Shown here piece after piece: positions 12,883 through 24,899 of a DNA stretch of 64,000 bases. The DNA comes from Diplocarpon mali (taxonomy: Eukaryota; Ascomycota; Leotiomycetes; Helotiales; Drepanopezizaceae). Under the pieces are notes generated by a model, which ran no database searches, was not told the DNA's origin, and was given only the letters and a program-made list of their open reading frames with translations. Position numbers and translations under genes: made by a program. Location: contig JAENRP010000029.1 in NCBI GenBank assembly GCA_024741835.1, positions 161,169 through 225,168 of the forward strand, in the 5' to 3' direction. Positions within the stretch are counted from its first letter, which is position 1, and the number at the start of each line of letters is the position of its first letter.

Positions 12883-13339
12883 TAGTCTTATTTAAGCAAT
12901 CCATTTTATTAGCAAGGCTCTAGGTAAGTCGCTTATAGCTCTATTCAGTTATTCCACTAGCACTTTAGTATCAGTTTCAAGGATAAAGTAAGTGCTGTAA
13001 AGGTCGCTTCTCATCTTTTTCATTGCTTTCAAGGCTCTTCTATATTCCTATTTAATAGTATTATACTTTGTCTCTGCTGGATTCTAAAGACCACTTTCAA
13101 AGCAAGCTAGATATCTTTTCTATTAGCTATTAGCTTATTAAAGGACGGCACCCCATCCAATTAAGCTTATATCAACTATTAGTATTATTAGCCTAGCGTC
13201 GGCTCTATAGTCTATTTTAATCAGATATAGCACTTTAAGCAACGCTTGCTTCAGTTGTTTTATAGCCTTCATTTAAGGTTCCTCCTACTAAAACTCAGCC
13301 CCTTTTTAAAATAAGGCGTAAATAGGCGCTACCTTTTTA

Positions 13340-14200
13340 GCGAAATCCTTGATCCAAATGCGATAGTATACTATAATACTAATGAACGCGCGAGCTTCTG
13401 CCATATTATCATACCTCTTCCATTTATCGATTTTAAGTACTTTAGCCCTTTAAGGACTTCGGCCATTGGAATTAGTAATAAAACCAATAATTTCCATCGA
13501 TAGAAGATAGTATTATAACTTCGGACCAACTATTGCTCCTGCCCTTTCGAATTGTATAAGCACCTAGTCCAGGTTCTAAATGTATTCTATTATAAATCGT
13601 TATATGCTAGGAAGAACTTCTTTATAGTTATAGAATGATCTTGATCCTTTTACTCTTATATCGTCTATATAAGGGAGCGCAATATTAGGTATATAATCTA
13701 CTAGTATCTTATAGATTACTTAGACAAATTGAGCGATTGAATTTATAGCTCTTTAAAGTAATCTTATTATCCGAAGTAGCTTAAGAGGGGTTTGAATTGC
13801 TATTATATCTCTTAATTTAACATTAAGAATGAATTAGTTATATCTAAAGAAGAAGTTAATAAGAGAGCTGCGGGTTAATCCTGCGAATTTATTCGAGAAC
13901 TTATCTATATTCGGAGGAATATTGGCGTCCTTAATAATTACTTAGTTTATCTCTACTACTACTATTATTAGTCTATAAGTTCCTTTCTCTTTCTTAGCAA
14001 TTAGGAACTATTTGTTCTTATAAGGGCTATTACAGAACTCGAGAACTCCTTGCTTCAGCCTATCCTTTAATATTTCGATTACCTTTTCTTAAAGAGCTTT
14101 AGGGACCCCGAATGTTTTCTCTTACTAGGCTTTATAAGGTATTATCTTAATCTTAATATAAGGCGTGACCTCTTCTCAAATCTGGCTAAGTTCCGTCTAG
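13340..14200 (-). pseudogene. Gypsy-2 reverse transcriptase relic
   Basis: One minus-strand frame reads VIEILKDRLKQGVLEFC, FLIAKKEKGTYRLI, PYIDDIRVKG, VLIQFERAG and ARAFISIIVYYRIWIKDF, interrupted by TAA/TAG at former Gln or Trp codons. These are the conserved blocks of a common fungal Gypsy polyprotein. The active-site DD is retained at 13660-13665. RNase H follows leftwards. Limits are approximate. Confidence 0.82.
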
Positions 14201-17200
14201 TCAAAAGCCAAGGTGTCCTCTCGATTTATTAAGGTTTTATAAAGTAGTTTGCATTCTTATTCTATTAAGTTATTTCCAATTTTCAGTATATTGAAATGTT
14301 CTTTTATTAGCCGATATCCGATAGGTTTATTAGAAAATCTGCCTATAATAAACTTGTCGAATTTGCCACCTAGCTTCAGAGGTCGAAGCTTCTTATCTTA
14401 TTTAAACTAATCGTCTAGTCCTTTAAGCTTTAAGCTATTAGAGATTCCCTAATCCACCGGTCGTACTTTATCGGCTTTGCTTTTATATATAGTTCGAATA
14501 TTAGCTAGTACTATGCTTCTCTACTTCTTTCCTTTTTTATCAAATCCTATAAAACGGTCCGAATTTTCCTTTTTAAAAACAAATAAAAGATTTTCTAAGT
14601 CGTCAATTTAAAGTGCATAGATAGAAATATCATTAGTAATTTTATTGTTTTTCACTCGCGGGTCCGGCCTATAAGTGATTTTTAGGTTTTTTAAAATAAT
14701 TAGTAAATTATCGAAATTTGTAAAACGAACTCTCTTTTCTACCTTATTTTTCTTTTTTCTTAATTATTAAGCCGATAAAACGCCGATTGTACCATTTTTC
14801 AAAATTCTAGATTTGACTCTTAGTCTAGGACCGCAAGTCAAATCGCCATTATTCAAAATCGGCAAACTCACCTTTCTTTTGCTATAACTCTTCGCTAAGT
14901 GCCTTCCTTTACTAGTATTAAGCCTAGCCCTTATATTAGCTAATCGTTTCCTAAAACCTTATTTTAAAATTCGGCTATATCTCCTGCGATAACCATTTAT
15001 CCTTCTAAGGATCGATCCGTATTCTAAAGGCTAGCTTTTATAAGCCTATCTTTAAGATAGTTAAATATTAGCTAAGATTCTAAAATGAAGGGCATTCTTA
15101 AAAGAATATTATTTAAGGAATTCTCTATCACTAGAAAGTCAGTGTAATTAACGATTCCTTTGACTCTAACCTTTACATTTTTCACCTATCTATTAAAATT
15201 ATATTTCGATCTAGAGATAGTCGAATAAATAAGGAGTCGATCGCTAACAATTGTTAATCGAGCTATTTCTACCACTTTTCTAATTATTGCATTAACTTCT
15301 AAACTATAATCGATTAGAGCCTTTGCTTTAACTGATTCTTCTATAAAATAAATAATAATAGGGCTTTTTATCGCAACTGCTAAACAATTTCGATTGATAT
15401 TCTAAGATATTAAAGCTATTACCATAATATTGTAATACCTCTAGGTTCCTTTGTCTTTTGTAATCTAAAGACATTTGATTAAGGCTAAGTGCTTCTCAAA
15501 GTTCTTTCGCATTACAATTTCCATTTCCTTATTATTATTCAAATCTTTAAAGGTAACTGGGATATGCTTTCCTAATACTTTATCAAAGCGTTTAATCAAA
15601 CTAAATAAGTCTTTAAATATAAGGTTAATTTGCTAAGCTATAACATTCTCTATAGCTTTCTCTATTACAGTTGAACTAGTGTATTTATTAACGAATTTCT
15701 CCTATTTTAACATCTGTCTCTTTCGCTTAAGGTCAAGGGTCTGCGTAATAACTTTAACTTCTTAATCTTTAAGCTTAAAGCTATTTTCGTCTATTATATC
15801 TCTAATCAATTCGTCTACTATATCGGCTTCATCCTTATCTACTGCGGTTCCAGACTATTAGGTGTCTTTCAGCGTTTGGACTTTATATTAAGATTCCTGA
15901 GTTGCATATGCTGATTTCTAGACTTTAGCTGGTTTTATTAGTATTAGTAGAGTGGAAGATCTAAAAGGACGCTGAGAATTCTAAGGGTTCCTAGATATAG
16001 AAGTAGCATTAATATCAGCTGAAATATTATTATTAACCTATCCTAAGATAGAGATGCCTCTAACTTCTGTAGCTATTTGATTAGAAGCTAGGTCCTTAAG
16101 AACTCCCTTAGGTAGATTGTTAGTTGGACCTATATATATATAAGTTGGAATTTTAGCATTTATATCTATAATACGCTATCGTTCGACCAAATTCTCGTCC
16201 TATTTTATACTATATATTATCATTCAAATAGTCTATAACTATAAGCGATTCTAGTGCTTTTTAATAAGGATAGCTTTTAGCCTAAGATCTCTAATGCAAA
16301 GCATCCTATACTTATTAATATGCATGACCCTAGTATTAATAAAATAAAGGAAAAGAGGGCAATTGTTGCGATACTTATATAAAGCGCAGTTAAGTTCTTC
16401 GTTATTGCAAAAGTTGCAGGTTAGTCGTCTTCTATTGCCATTCCCTTAGTACCCTATAGTATTAATATTGGCAGAGTGCTAGTTAGGATTAATTTCTCCT
16501 TCTTTAGTCAACTGTTAAGTTCTTATATTAGCAGGTTGTTCCAAATGATAAGAAGCAGGAGTCTGGTAATAGGAACTACTGTATTAGCTTATAATAGCCG
16601 AGTTTTGCCTATTACCAAATTAGGGAATATGCTATTTTTCCTATAAGAGATTATTAATCCTAGTTTCTAAGCTTTAGATTCGGAGTTCTGCAAATTAGGT
16701 CTTAAGCTCCTTAATTCTAAGGTTAGATTTCACTCTTAAGTCGGGCTCGCAAGTGAAAGGTATAACTATTAGGTTCTTCTTTGCCTCTTCTATAACTTCT
16801 AAAGCCTTTGAGTGTTCTTAGACCAGGCTCTTAAGGTCTTTAATATAGAAGGGAGTAGGGGCTTTTTCCTACTCTATAGTATTAATAGTTCTCTTACTAA
16901 GATCTGATTTTAAAGCAAAGGCCGCAAATTCCTTAAATAAGGCAAAGGTTATAAGGTCTTGCTTATTAATCCTAAAATGCTTAATGATCTTATTTCAAAG
17001 TCCAGTGGGTAATCCAAGTAAGAAAAGGCGGCCTTTTTCAACTTCGCTAAGTATTTTCTAGCTGATTAAGGTATTTAACATATAAGTAAAAGTCCGATAG
17101 TAGTTCTTAAGTTCCTTAGGAGTACGAGTGACCAGAACAAATTCCTTTAAGAAAGCCAGGGTATTGCGAATCTACTATCTATTAAATTCGTAAAATTCAG

Positions 17201-17799
17201 ATTTAAGGGCCTTAATAAGGAGTTCCTATAAACTATAAGTTTTCCATTCGAAGAGGGACTTAATAATATCCTTACTTATATAATCATAGTAGCAAGGAAG
17301 TCGAGAAATCATATCCTCTTATATAATACCAAAATCGTAATAAGTTTCCTTATATTGCTTAAGGAAATCAGTAATATTGGCGCCTATAAAGTAAGGAGCG
17401 CTAGGGGAACTAAGAAGGGGAAAGTGACTAATAATAGCCCTAAATACAGCCATTATCATTTCATACTAACCGTCTGGGTTAATAGAATCTATAAGGGGTA
17501 AAGGGGAAGCTTCGATATTGCGAGATTGATTGCTAGGAGGAGTACTTCGAAATTCAAAAGGGCTTAAAGAACGTTTAGAATCCGAGTCAATCTTAGAGTA
17601 ATTAAAACGAGTTTAAAAAGATTTAAATAAAGGGTTGGTAAAAAGTTCAAAATTGTTATTATTTTTAGTGTTTTTTAATATTAATATTGAAAAAGTAGGT
17701 AGTAGTCCTAAGTTATTTAAGGACGTCTTTTTATCCTCCTACTTATAGGCTAGGCTTAGGAGTGGAATTCCGGATTCTGCTAAAAGTTTAATCTGAGTT

Positions 17800-18900
17800 T
17801 GCCAAGAGATTCTAAGTGGGTATTAAACAGCTAATAGGAGCGTTGCAACTAATTGCAATAAGATAAGGTTTACCTAATTAAGGATTAATTTCTAAGATAA
17901 GGTTTATATCTAAGATTCTTCTTAGCCTTTAAGCTAATTCCTATTAGTCCTTAGAATAAAGGGGTCTCTAGAGACGATTCTAAGGCAATTTTTAAAGTTC
18001 TATTAAGCCGAGGCGGCTGAATTATCGGATTCGGATTTCTAAAGATTCTAAGGAGGCACTTCCAATTGGAGTTTGCGCTTAGTATTACTCGAGTACTCGA
18101 AACCACTGCTGTTTGAGATTGCTATTATAGGGTTCGCTAAACTTTTTATACTAGGAAGCCGAAAATTCCGAAAATCTCGGAGTTAAGGAAGAAAATAAGG
18201 GTTTTCGAAGCAGAGCCGAAAAGGGAAAATCTAAGGTTATTAATAGTTGCTAAACGAAAATCGACAGTTCTAAGTAACTAAGCGATTAAGGATAAGGGTT
18301 TTAAAGTCGATTAAAATGCTATAAGTATTTCGAAGATATATTCTTTGAAAGGCCGGTCTCTTATCTGCGAATCAAAAGATCGATAAGGTTATATAAAGAC
18401 GGAAATCTTAAGAAATCGGTCCCTACGTAGGTTACTAATATAAAACTAAAGGGAGATAATACAAGAATAGGCCTAAGGGGAGACCTAAAAACAAGAGGAG
18501 GAAGCATTATAAGCGGGCTCTCTTAAACAAGATATTAGGAACAAGTCCTAAGTATAGGGTATATTTAATACTATAGCGACACGCCCTGTCTCTATATACA
18601 GAAGATGGCCCTTTTATCCTCCTACCGTCCTGCGTCGATCATATGATATATGTCATAAGACCTATCCATCTTAGGTCTCCATATTATTAGAGGTAGAATC
18701 GTTAGTAGATTATTATCTTTAGTAATATAATAATCGCTACTTTACTATAACCTCCTTCTCTAATATTGCTTAAGTAATAAAAAAAATGCAAGTATGCGCA
18801 GGTAAATAAGAAAAGATAAAAAGAAGGTAGTAATAGCAAGTATAGGAATATATCTTATAATAAAATAAAAAATAAATAAAAAAAAATTGCTAATAGCTTG
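17800..18900. other. Degraded spacer between Gypsy-2 and Copia-1
   Basis: RIP-type AT-rich sequence with no recognisable domain or repeat end. It may include LTR remains of either neighbour, which could not be resolved by eye. Confidence 0.5.
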
Positions 18901-21900
18901 CAATTAAAAATATCAGATATCGTTAATTTAAGACCTTTTCAAGTCTAGTTATGCCCTAATAGGCCTTTGTACCTATCCCTCCTTTCTAATAGTTATCGAA
19001 TTAGTATCTACCAGTTGCTAAAGGGCCTGATTTGGATTGGCTTTTATTATAGTATCGGCAGGGTTGCTAGTGCTATTAATCTAACGTATCTTTATAAGCT
19101 CCCTATTCTTATACGATTATCGAATAGCTATTATATCGATTATTAATCGCTTCTCCTTTATAGTGCCTAATTTGATAATATACTTATATAAAGAGAGGGA
19201 ATCTATATATATAATAGTAGGGAGGCAGGGTAGACTTAGCTTAGCTATTACTATATCGATCGTTGTAGCTATAGAAACTAGCATATTAATACCTGCTATT
19301 ATAGCATATAGTTCAAAGGCTAGTATAGCTCTTATCACTCTCTTATACTTCGTTAAGCTATAGTATAGAATATTGCCTTTTAAAGTAAACTGCGATTCTC
19401 CTTCCTCTTTAATAGCTAGTATAATAATATAGCTGATCTGCGAGCTTAAATCCTTATTATTAGCAAAAGATCTATCGATAAATGCAAATAGTTTAGCGTT
19501 TTGCAAATTGATAGCAAGGTAGGTCAGGCCTCTTTTAGGGTTGTTTTAGATCTACTTAAGTCGCTTATTTAGATTCTCTATATCTTAAACTATCGGATCT
19601 TAGTATTAGACTATAGCTGATAAATCGAAGGAAGCTTCTAGCTGGCAGATTATAGCTAAATAAGCTCCTCTTGCTCTTTGCTTTAAGTATTATTGCTTAT
19701 AGCCCTTTTAAGAAGTATCGACTAGTTCCAGCCTTTGGCCCTGGCCCTTTTATTATATATATACTATATCTCTTTCTTAGGAAATAATACACTTATTAAA
19801 AGCTAGTAATTTAGTGCTCGATAGGTATTATATTAGCTTTATAAGGAATCCTACCCTTTTGATCTTATCCTCCTCCTTTTTTAAGAAGTCTGCTTCTCTA
19901 AGTATTAAAGTATCGTCTGTTTATATTCCTATTATGCCGAAAAAGGGAGAAGTGCTTAAGGTTAATAATAAATAAGGGTTATAAGTTAAGTTGGCTATAC
20001 TAAGATTGCTGTAATAGTACTTGTAGTAGGTGCTGAACTAGTGATTTCCTAATTTGGGAATGCTATAAAGCGGTAGTACTACTTTAAAGACTATACCTAT
20101 AGGGAACAGCTTAGCGATATCTTATAAGGGAAATATAAATATATCGCATAATAGCTTTAAAGCTACTTAGGTATACGCTTATATGATATCCTATAGGCTA
20201 AGAATGCCCTTCTTGCCCTATTCTTTAAAGTGTTCTTGGATTAATGCCGAAAGTGATATTAAAAGGCGTTAGCTTGCTTATTAAATAGTTAGGGATTAAG
20301 TGATTATGCCTTCCTCCTTTTTACTAGTATTATTCTAGGCCTATATAACTAGGCGTGATTTCTCAAATGGGTGATCTATCTCTTTCCCCTTTATCTTATC
20401 AATTATTCTCGATTTGAAGATCCTCTTGCCTTTTATAGTAGGGTTATTTTTATTCATTAGTACGAATACCCTCTTATTCATTAGCCCTTAGTACTCCTTT
20501 AGGCGAGATTGCTAGAAAGGGCGCTTAAGAGTAGTAATCTTGCCTTCTGCCTATAGCTTTTGCGATAGTTCCTAGTCCCTATTCTCCTTCTCTATTAGGA
20601 ATACCTCTGATTTGGCTATATATAGCTTATCGTTTGCTCTAAAGGATATCCATATCTTAGTATTATAGTTATTATCGATTATAAGAAGGCTGGAAATAGG
20701 CTTAACAAAGGGAACCTTTACTCTTAGCAATTGCTTATAACTATTAAGTTGCGGCTTAGCTAAGTGAAAGGGCTCTATTTCTTTATTAACGTCAGTTGCG
20801 TTCTACTCCCTTTTAATAGTTGTTTAATCCTTAGGTTTAATTCCTCTAGTTTCCTTTAGGCAGTTTTCTTTATTATCGATTTTAAATAGATATATGCTTA
20901 TCGATCTAAAGTACCTTATTCTGCCGCTAATATCGACTATATAGGTTTCGTTCTCTAAGCCTAGGAACTCGAATAGGCCTATCTATCCTCCCTTCTCTTA
21001 ATATACTAACACTAGGTCTTTCAGCCTTAAATCGTAGATATAAGTGGTTCTAAGGCCATTTCTTATACCTAAAGCATTATTAACCTTGCGAGTAGCGTAG
21101 ATCTTCCTTACTTCCTTTATAGCCTTCTTAATTATTACTGCCCTTTATTCTACTAACGGATTTAATAGATCTAGTTCAATTAGCCTTAGATATGCCTTGA
21201 AAATGAGTAGGGTAGGAATTATTCCATTAGGCCCTGCTATATTATTAACTGCTTTAATAGCCATTTGCAGCCTCTTATTATCGCTTAATTAGGGGTATTT
21301 AGCTATTATTATCTTAAAGGCATATCTTAAAGGGCGATAATACCGTTCGACCTTGCTAATAGAGTAGTGCACCTTTATAGGAACCAGTTTAAGGGTTATT
21401 CTTATAGATCTTAAAGAGCTTCTAAACTCTGCCGAGTTGAAGTTAGTGCTATAGTTATATACTATAAAATCAAGAGGTTTAATATACGTATTTAGCCAAG
21501 CTAATTTAAGGGCTTAAAATACTGCGTTGGCCGAATATGCTCCTATTCCCTTTTATAAGAACCTTACGGCTCTAAATCCCGTTGCTTTATTAACTATATA
21601 GAGGGCGTTCCTTCTACCGAATTAAGCAATATTGATATATATAGTATAATTAAAGTCGATATTATCTTATAGCTTAAATCGGAATCTATAAGGAGCGTCG
21701 GCGTAGAGTTGATAATATCGGCATATTTCCCTTACTCTTGCTATAATGCTAGAGTCGATATTATAACCGGCCTGGTTTAAGAGGTATTTAAGGCGTTTTA
21801 CCAAAGGATGTCCAAATCTTTTATATAGCCTTTGGATCTCTATTTTTATTAAGTGGTATATATTAATCGTACTTTCTAAAGTTATTAGAAGTTGCTCTAT

Positions 21901-24450
21901 TATATTAAGTAAGAGCTATAAGTACTTATGTTTTTTAATAATTAAGTGTTTCTCCTTGCTGATAATAAGCAAATTGCGCAGATTGTTGTATTTAGCTCCT
22001 ATTTTATCAAGTTGTTGCAAGTAGATTAAAAACGGTATATCTGCCTTTATAATTAAGAACTCTATAGGGCCTGCTGGTATTTGAATAGTTGTCTTGCCGA
22101 TTGCATTTTATAAACCTATCCTAAAGGTAATTTTATACTTTTTAGCGCTGAGTAGAGCTAAAACTGCGTCTTATATATTTTATAAGGCTTTGAATTAGTT
22201 GATTCCTTTTACATTTTTATTTAAGGCGCTTGTATTAATTAGGAATCCTTAGAAGAATTGATCCGTCTACTATATTATAAATACCTTAAGGTCTGTTTAT
22301 ATCGGTTTATTAACCCTTATTATTAAGAGGTATTTAGCCTTTTGCTTTTTAAGCTGGTTAAGTATAGTTCTTAAGTCATATTCTTAGTCAAAAGCTAGGA
22401 ATACTATAGTAAAGTTGATATTACTATCCTTAGGGTCGCTAATCGCTTGGTCTTCCTCTTCTAAAGACGTTTCTTACTTATCCTTATCAGTCCTATTGCC
22501 CTTTGAATATGCTCCTTTGTCTTCTTATAAGAGGTATGCCTTATATGTTTTATCTATTAGCTTATACCCTTCGGCTTATTAGCTTGCTATATAGCAAGAC
22601 TTTTAAGCGGCTCTTTCTTCTTTTAAGTGCTTGCTATTATAGCAGTCCTTTTTTTAATATATAATGTACCTTATATAGCTTAGTTTTAATTAGAAGGTTG
22701 TTTTTCTCTTATTACCTTAGGCAAACTTTATCTTTCTATTTGAAAAGTGCGCTATAGATTGCCCTTGCTCTTTAGTTAAATAATATCAGGGTCTATTAGT
22801 AGCCGAACTAGGGTATTAGGATTTAGATGGTCTGTCTTAAGCAACTACTCTTGCGCAAGCTTATAAGCTATTTAATAGAGCTAGGAATGTCGCTAGTAGT
22901 TTAAAAAGTGCCATTTGGAATAGCTGATTCTTAGAAATACCTTATATAAGCCTGTCTTTGATTAATCGATTGTTCCTTATACTAGCATATAGGCCTAATT
23001 GCAAATTCTATAGCTCTTTAGTATAGTTTTTAAGTTAGGTTAGGATTGGTTTCCTCCTTTAATAGTCTTCTTATTAGAATAGGTTAAATGTTAGCCGAAA
23101 CTACCTCTTTAAGAATCTGCTACTTCTCTCTTTAGTCTTATAATTGGCCCGAATGGCCTCTACTAGCTTGGCAAACTTAAAGTTCTTATTTTATAAGTAC
23201 TAATAGTAGTATATCAAGGCCGAGTCTTATAGTATAAATAGAAAGGCTTTATACTATATGCTTTAGTCTATAGAGGCTCTTTAGTATAAATCGGCGAATA
23301 TATAAAGCTTCTTATTAAGGTGATCTTTCCTACTTAAGTATTAAGTTTCCTTAATATATATCTTACTTAGATTTATAAGAGTTTTAGCTTAATATAAAGT
23401 TAAAGGTTCTATAATATACTAGGATAGTTAAGTATCGCTTTAGTTAAGGTCTAAAAGCGCTTTTAAACCCCTCCTTATAGTAAAGGGTGGTAATGATCTA
23501 TCTCTTAATTGGATTGGCGGCATTAGTATTAGATTTAGGATCTTTAGGTATTATAAGACTAAGGTCTATCCTAATCAAGGTTGATAAAGTATTCTTTTAA
23601 GGTTATACTATTCGGTTGTTTATCTTAAAGTGTCTACTTTATATAGGTTATCTTATAAAGTGTTATTATTATATTTAAGGTATCCTTGCTAAAGTGAGTC
23701 TTAGTGTAGTATCTCCTATTTAGCTATAGTAACCCTTTAAGCAGATAGCTTGCTTATTCGCATAGACTTAGCAAATTCTAAAGTAGACCTTATTCTATAT
23801 CTTAAAGATTGTACTATAATTGAGTTTAGTACTTCTCAGGTCTATGACTCTAGCTGGTCTTCTAGCTACTCGTTTCCTTCTTAGTATACTATATCGAAAA
23901 GTGCCTAGCCGATCGAAACGCCCTTCCTATGCTAAACGTATACTCTATAGTACCGAAGGTCGTCCTTTAAGCGTTATTGAATGTCCTTATTTAATAATTT
24001 AAAGTCGCTAACTATCTAATCTTAGAATTCCTTTTAAAAGTCCTTAGCAAGGTATAGTCCTCTCCTTTTGCCGTCTTATAATATCTTCCGGAAGTTCTTT
24101 ATATATTAATCTTTTAATTTAAAGGCCTTTTCGCTAGGTTGATCCTTTTAAGGTCTTATATCCCTTTTAAGGTCCCTTAGTATCTAGGGTTGCCTTAGAT
24201 TAAGCGGTATTAATAGTCCCCTTTTAATCATTTCCTAATATTATCTAAATATTGCTCTGCGCCTTAATAGGGTCTAAAAGAAGTCTAATATAGTTATATT
24301 TTGCGTATTATTACGCTATTATCTAATTGTAGTTAGGATACTAATTGCACTCCGGTTTTGCCCTAATTGTAATATGTAATAGAATATAGGTAAAAGAGGA
24401 TAGTATCTACCTTTAAAGTAATAACTCTAGCTAGATTCGCATACCTTTCG
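18900..24450 (-). mobile_element. Copia retrotransposon relic (Copia-1)
   Basis: Minus-strand text follows Ty1/Copia order: gag with a zinc-knuckle remnant near 22.6-22.7 kb, integrase at about 21-22 kb, reverse transcriptase at about 19.6-20.5 kb and RNase H at 19117-19506. The reverse transcriptase active site reads TDDTLI, preceded by a stop where fungal Copia elements usually have Gln. In the knuckle the first two Cys are Tyr, while DCYNSKH keeps the last Cys and His. Stops are TAA/TAG. The element is dead; its LTRs were not resolved and the limits are approximate. Confidence 0.82.
19117..19506 (-). pseudogene. Copia-1 RNase H fragment
   Basis: A 129-residue open stretch reads AFIDRSFANNKDLSSQISYI, then LTKYKRVIRAILAFELYAI, IYIDSLSLYKYIIKLG and EKRLIIDIIAIR, the conserved Ty1/Copia RNase H blocks (D-x-SFANN, ELYA, DS-x-SLY, EKRL.D). 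It is the 3' end of the Copia-1 polyprotein. It is open only because little of it was Gln. Confidence 0.88.
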
Positions 24451-24899
24451 CCTTTTCCCCTTTAGTAGTAATTAATATTACTTCATACATTTAGGTTAGT
24501 ATTTAAGGTAAGCTGGAAATATAATCAAGTACTCCTTAAAATTAAGAAAGAATTCTTTAGTTTAATAACCTTGCTATCTATAGTAAAGGTGCTACTACTA
24601 ATTAGTGTAAGTTCTATACTAGTAATCGATATTTATATAAATATAGTTAAGTACTTATTATTAAAAAGAATCTATTATAATATCTATCTATCTTTATATA
24701 ACTAAGATAGTACCTTTATACCTTTAAATGTCCTCCCTCCTATATTCCCTCTTAGCTGCATATAGATATCCTTCTAAGGTCCTCCAGTTGAATAGCTGTT
24801 TAAAATATATACGAAACCCCTTATATCGCATATGGTATAGCTGTGTAGGATGACCCTAGGAACGAGGATGGCTTGCCTCTTGCATAGGAATCTGCGTAC

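Larger units (their letters stand above)
6069..17763. repeat. Ten dispersed 23-bp palindromes
   Basis: A 23-bp imperfect palindrome, arms close to ACTCGCGRGCC and GGCYCGCGAGT around one central base, occurs at 6069-6091, 7717-7739, 8602-8624, 9988-10010, 11252-11274, 12687-12709, 14654-14676, 14816-14838, 16732-16754 and 17741-17763. All ten have exactly the same length; ACT at the start, GG at core positions 13-14 and GT at the end are invariant. Best flanks extend the symmetry with GATTTG before and CAAATC after (for example the copy at 14816). Differences are mostly C/T and G/A, as RIP decay would give. Copies sit in both unknown relics, in Gypsy-2 gag, in its gag-to-RT region and in its RNase H-integrase linker. 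None was seen in Gypsy-1 or the Copia relics. The mechanism of spread is unknown. Confidence 0.85.
11300..17800 (-). mobile_element. Gypsy relic of a second lineage (Gypsy-2)
   Basis: Minus-strand order is gag (about 16.6-17.6 kb), protease region, reverse transcriptase (about 13.3-14.2 kb), RNase H (about 12.8-13.3 kb) and integrase (about 11.6-12.5 kb). Gag text includes FIGANITDFLKQY and KILSEVEKGRLFLLGLP. A Cys-rich piece near 16.4 kb (TCNFCNNEELNCALYKY) may be its zinc knuckle. Integrase text includes VEXGYYNILNSLSK, KANRVVE and a wrecked first catalytic Asp. The lineage differs from Gypsy-1: its reverse transcriptase has YIDDIRVKG instead of YLND, and I see no chromodomain. Ends are approximate because no LTR pair could be defined. 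Six of the ten palindromes fall within or at the ends of this element. Confidence 0.82.
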
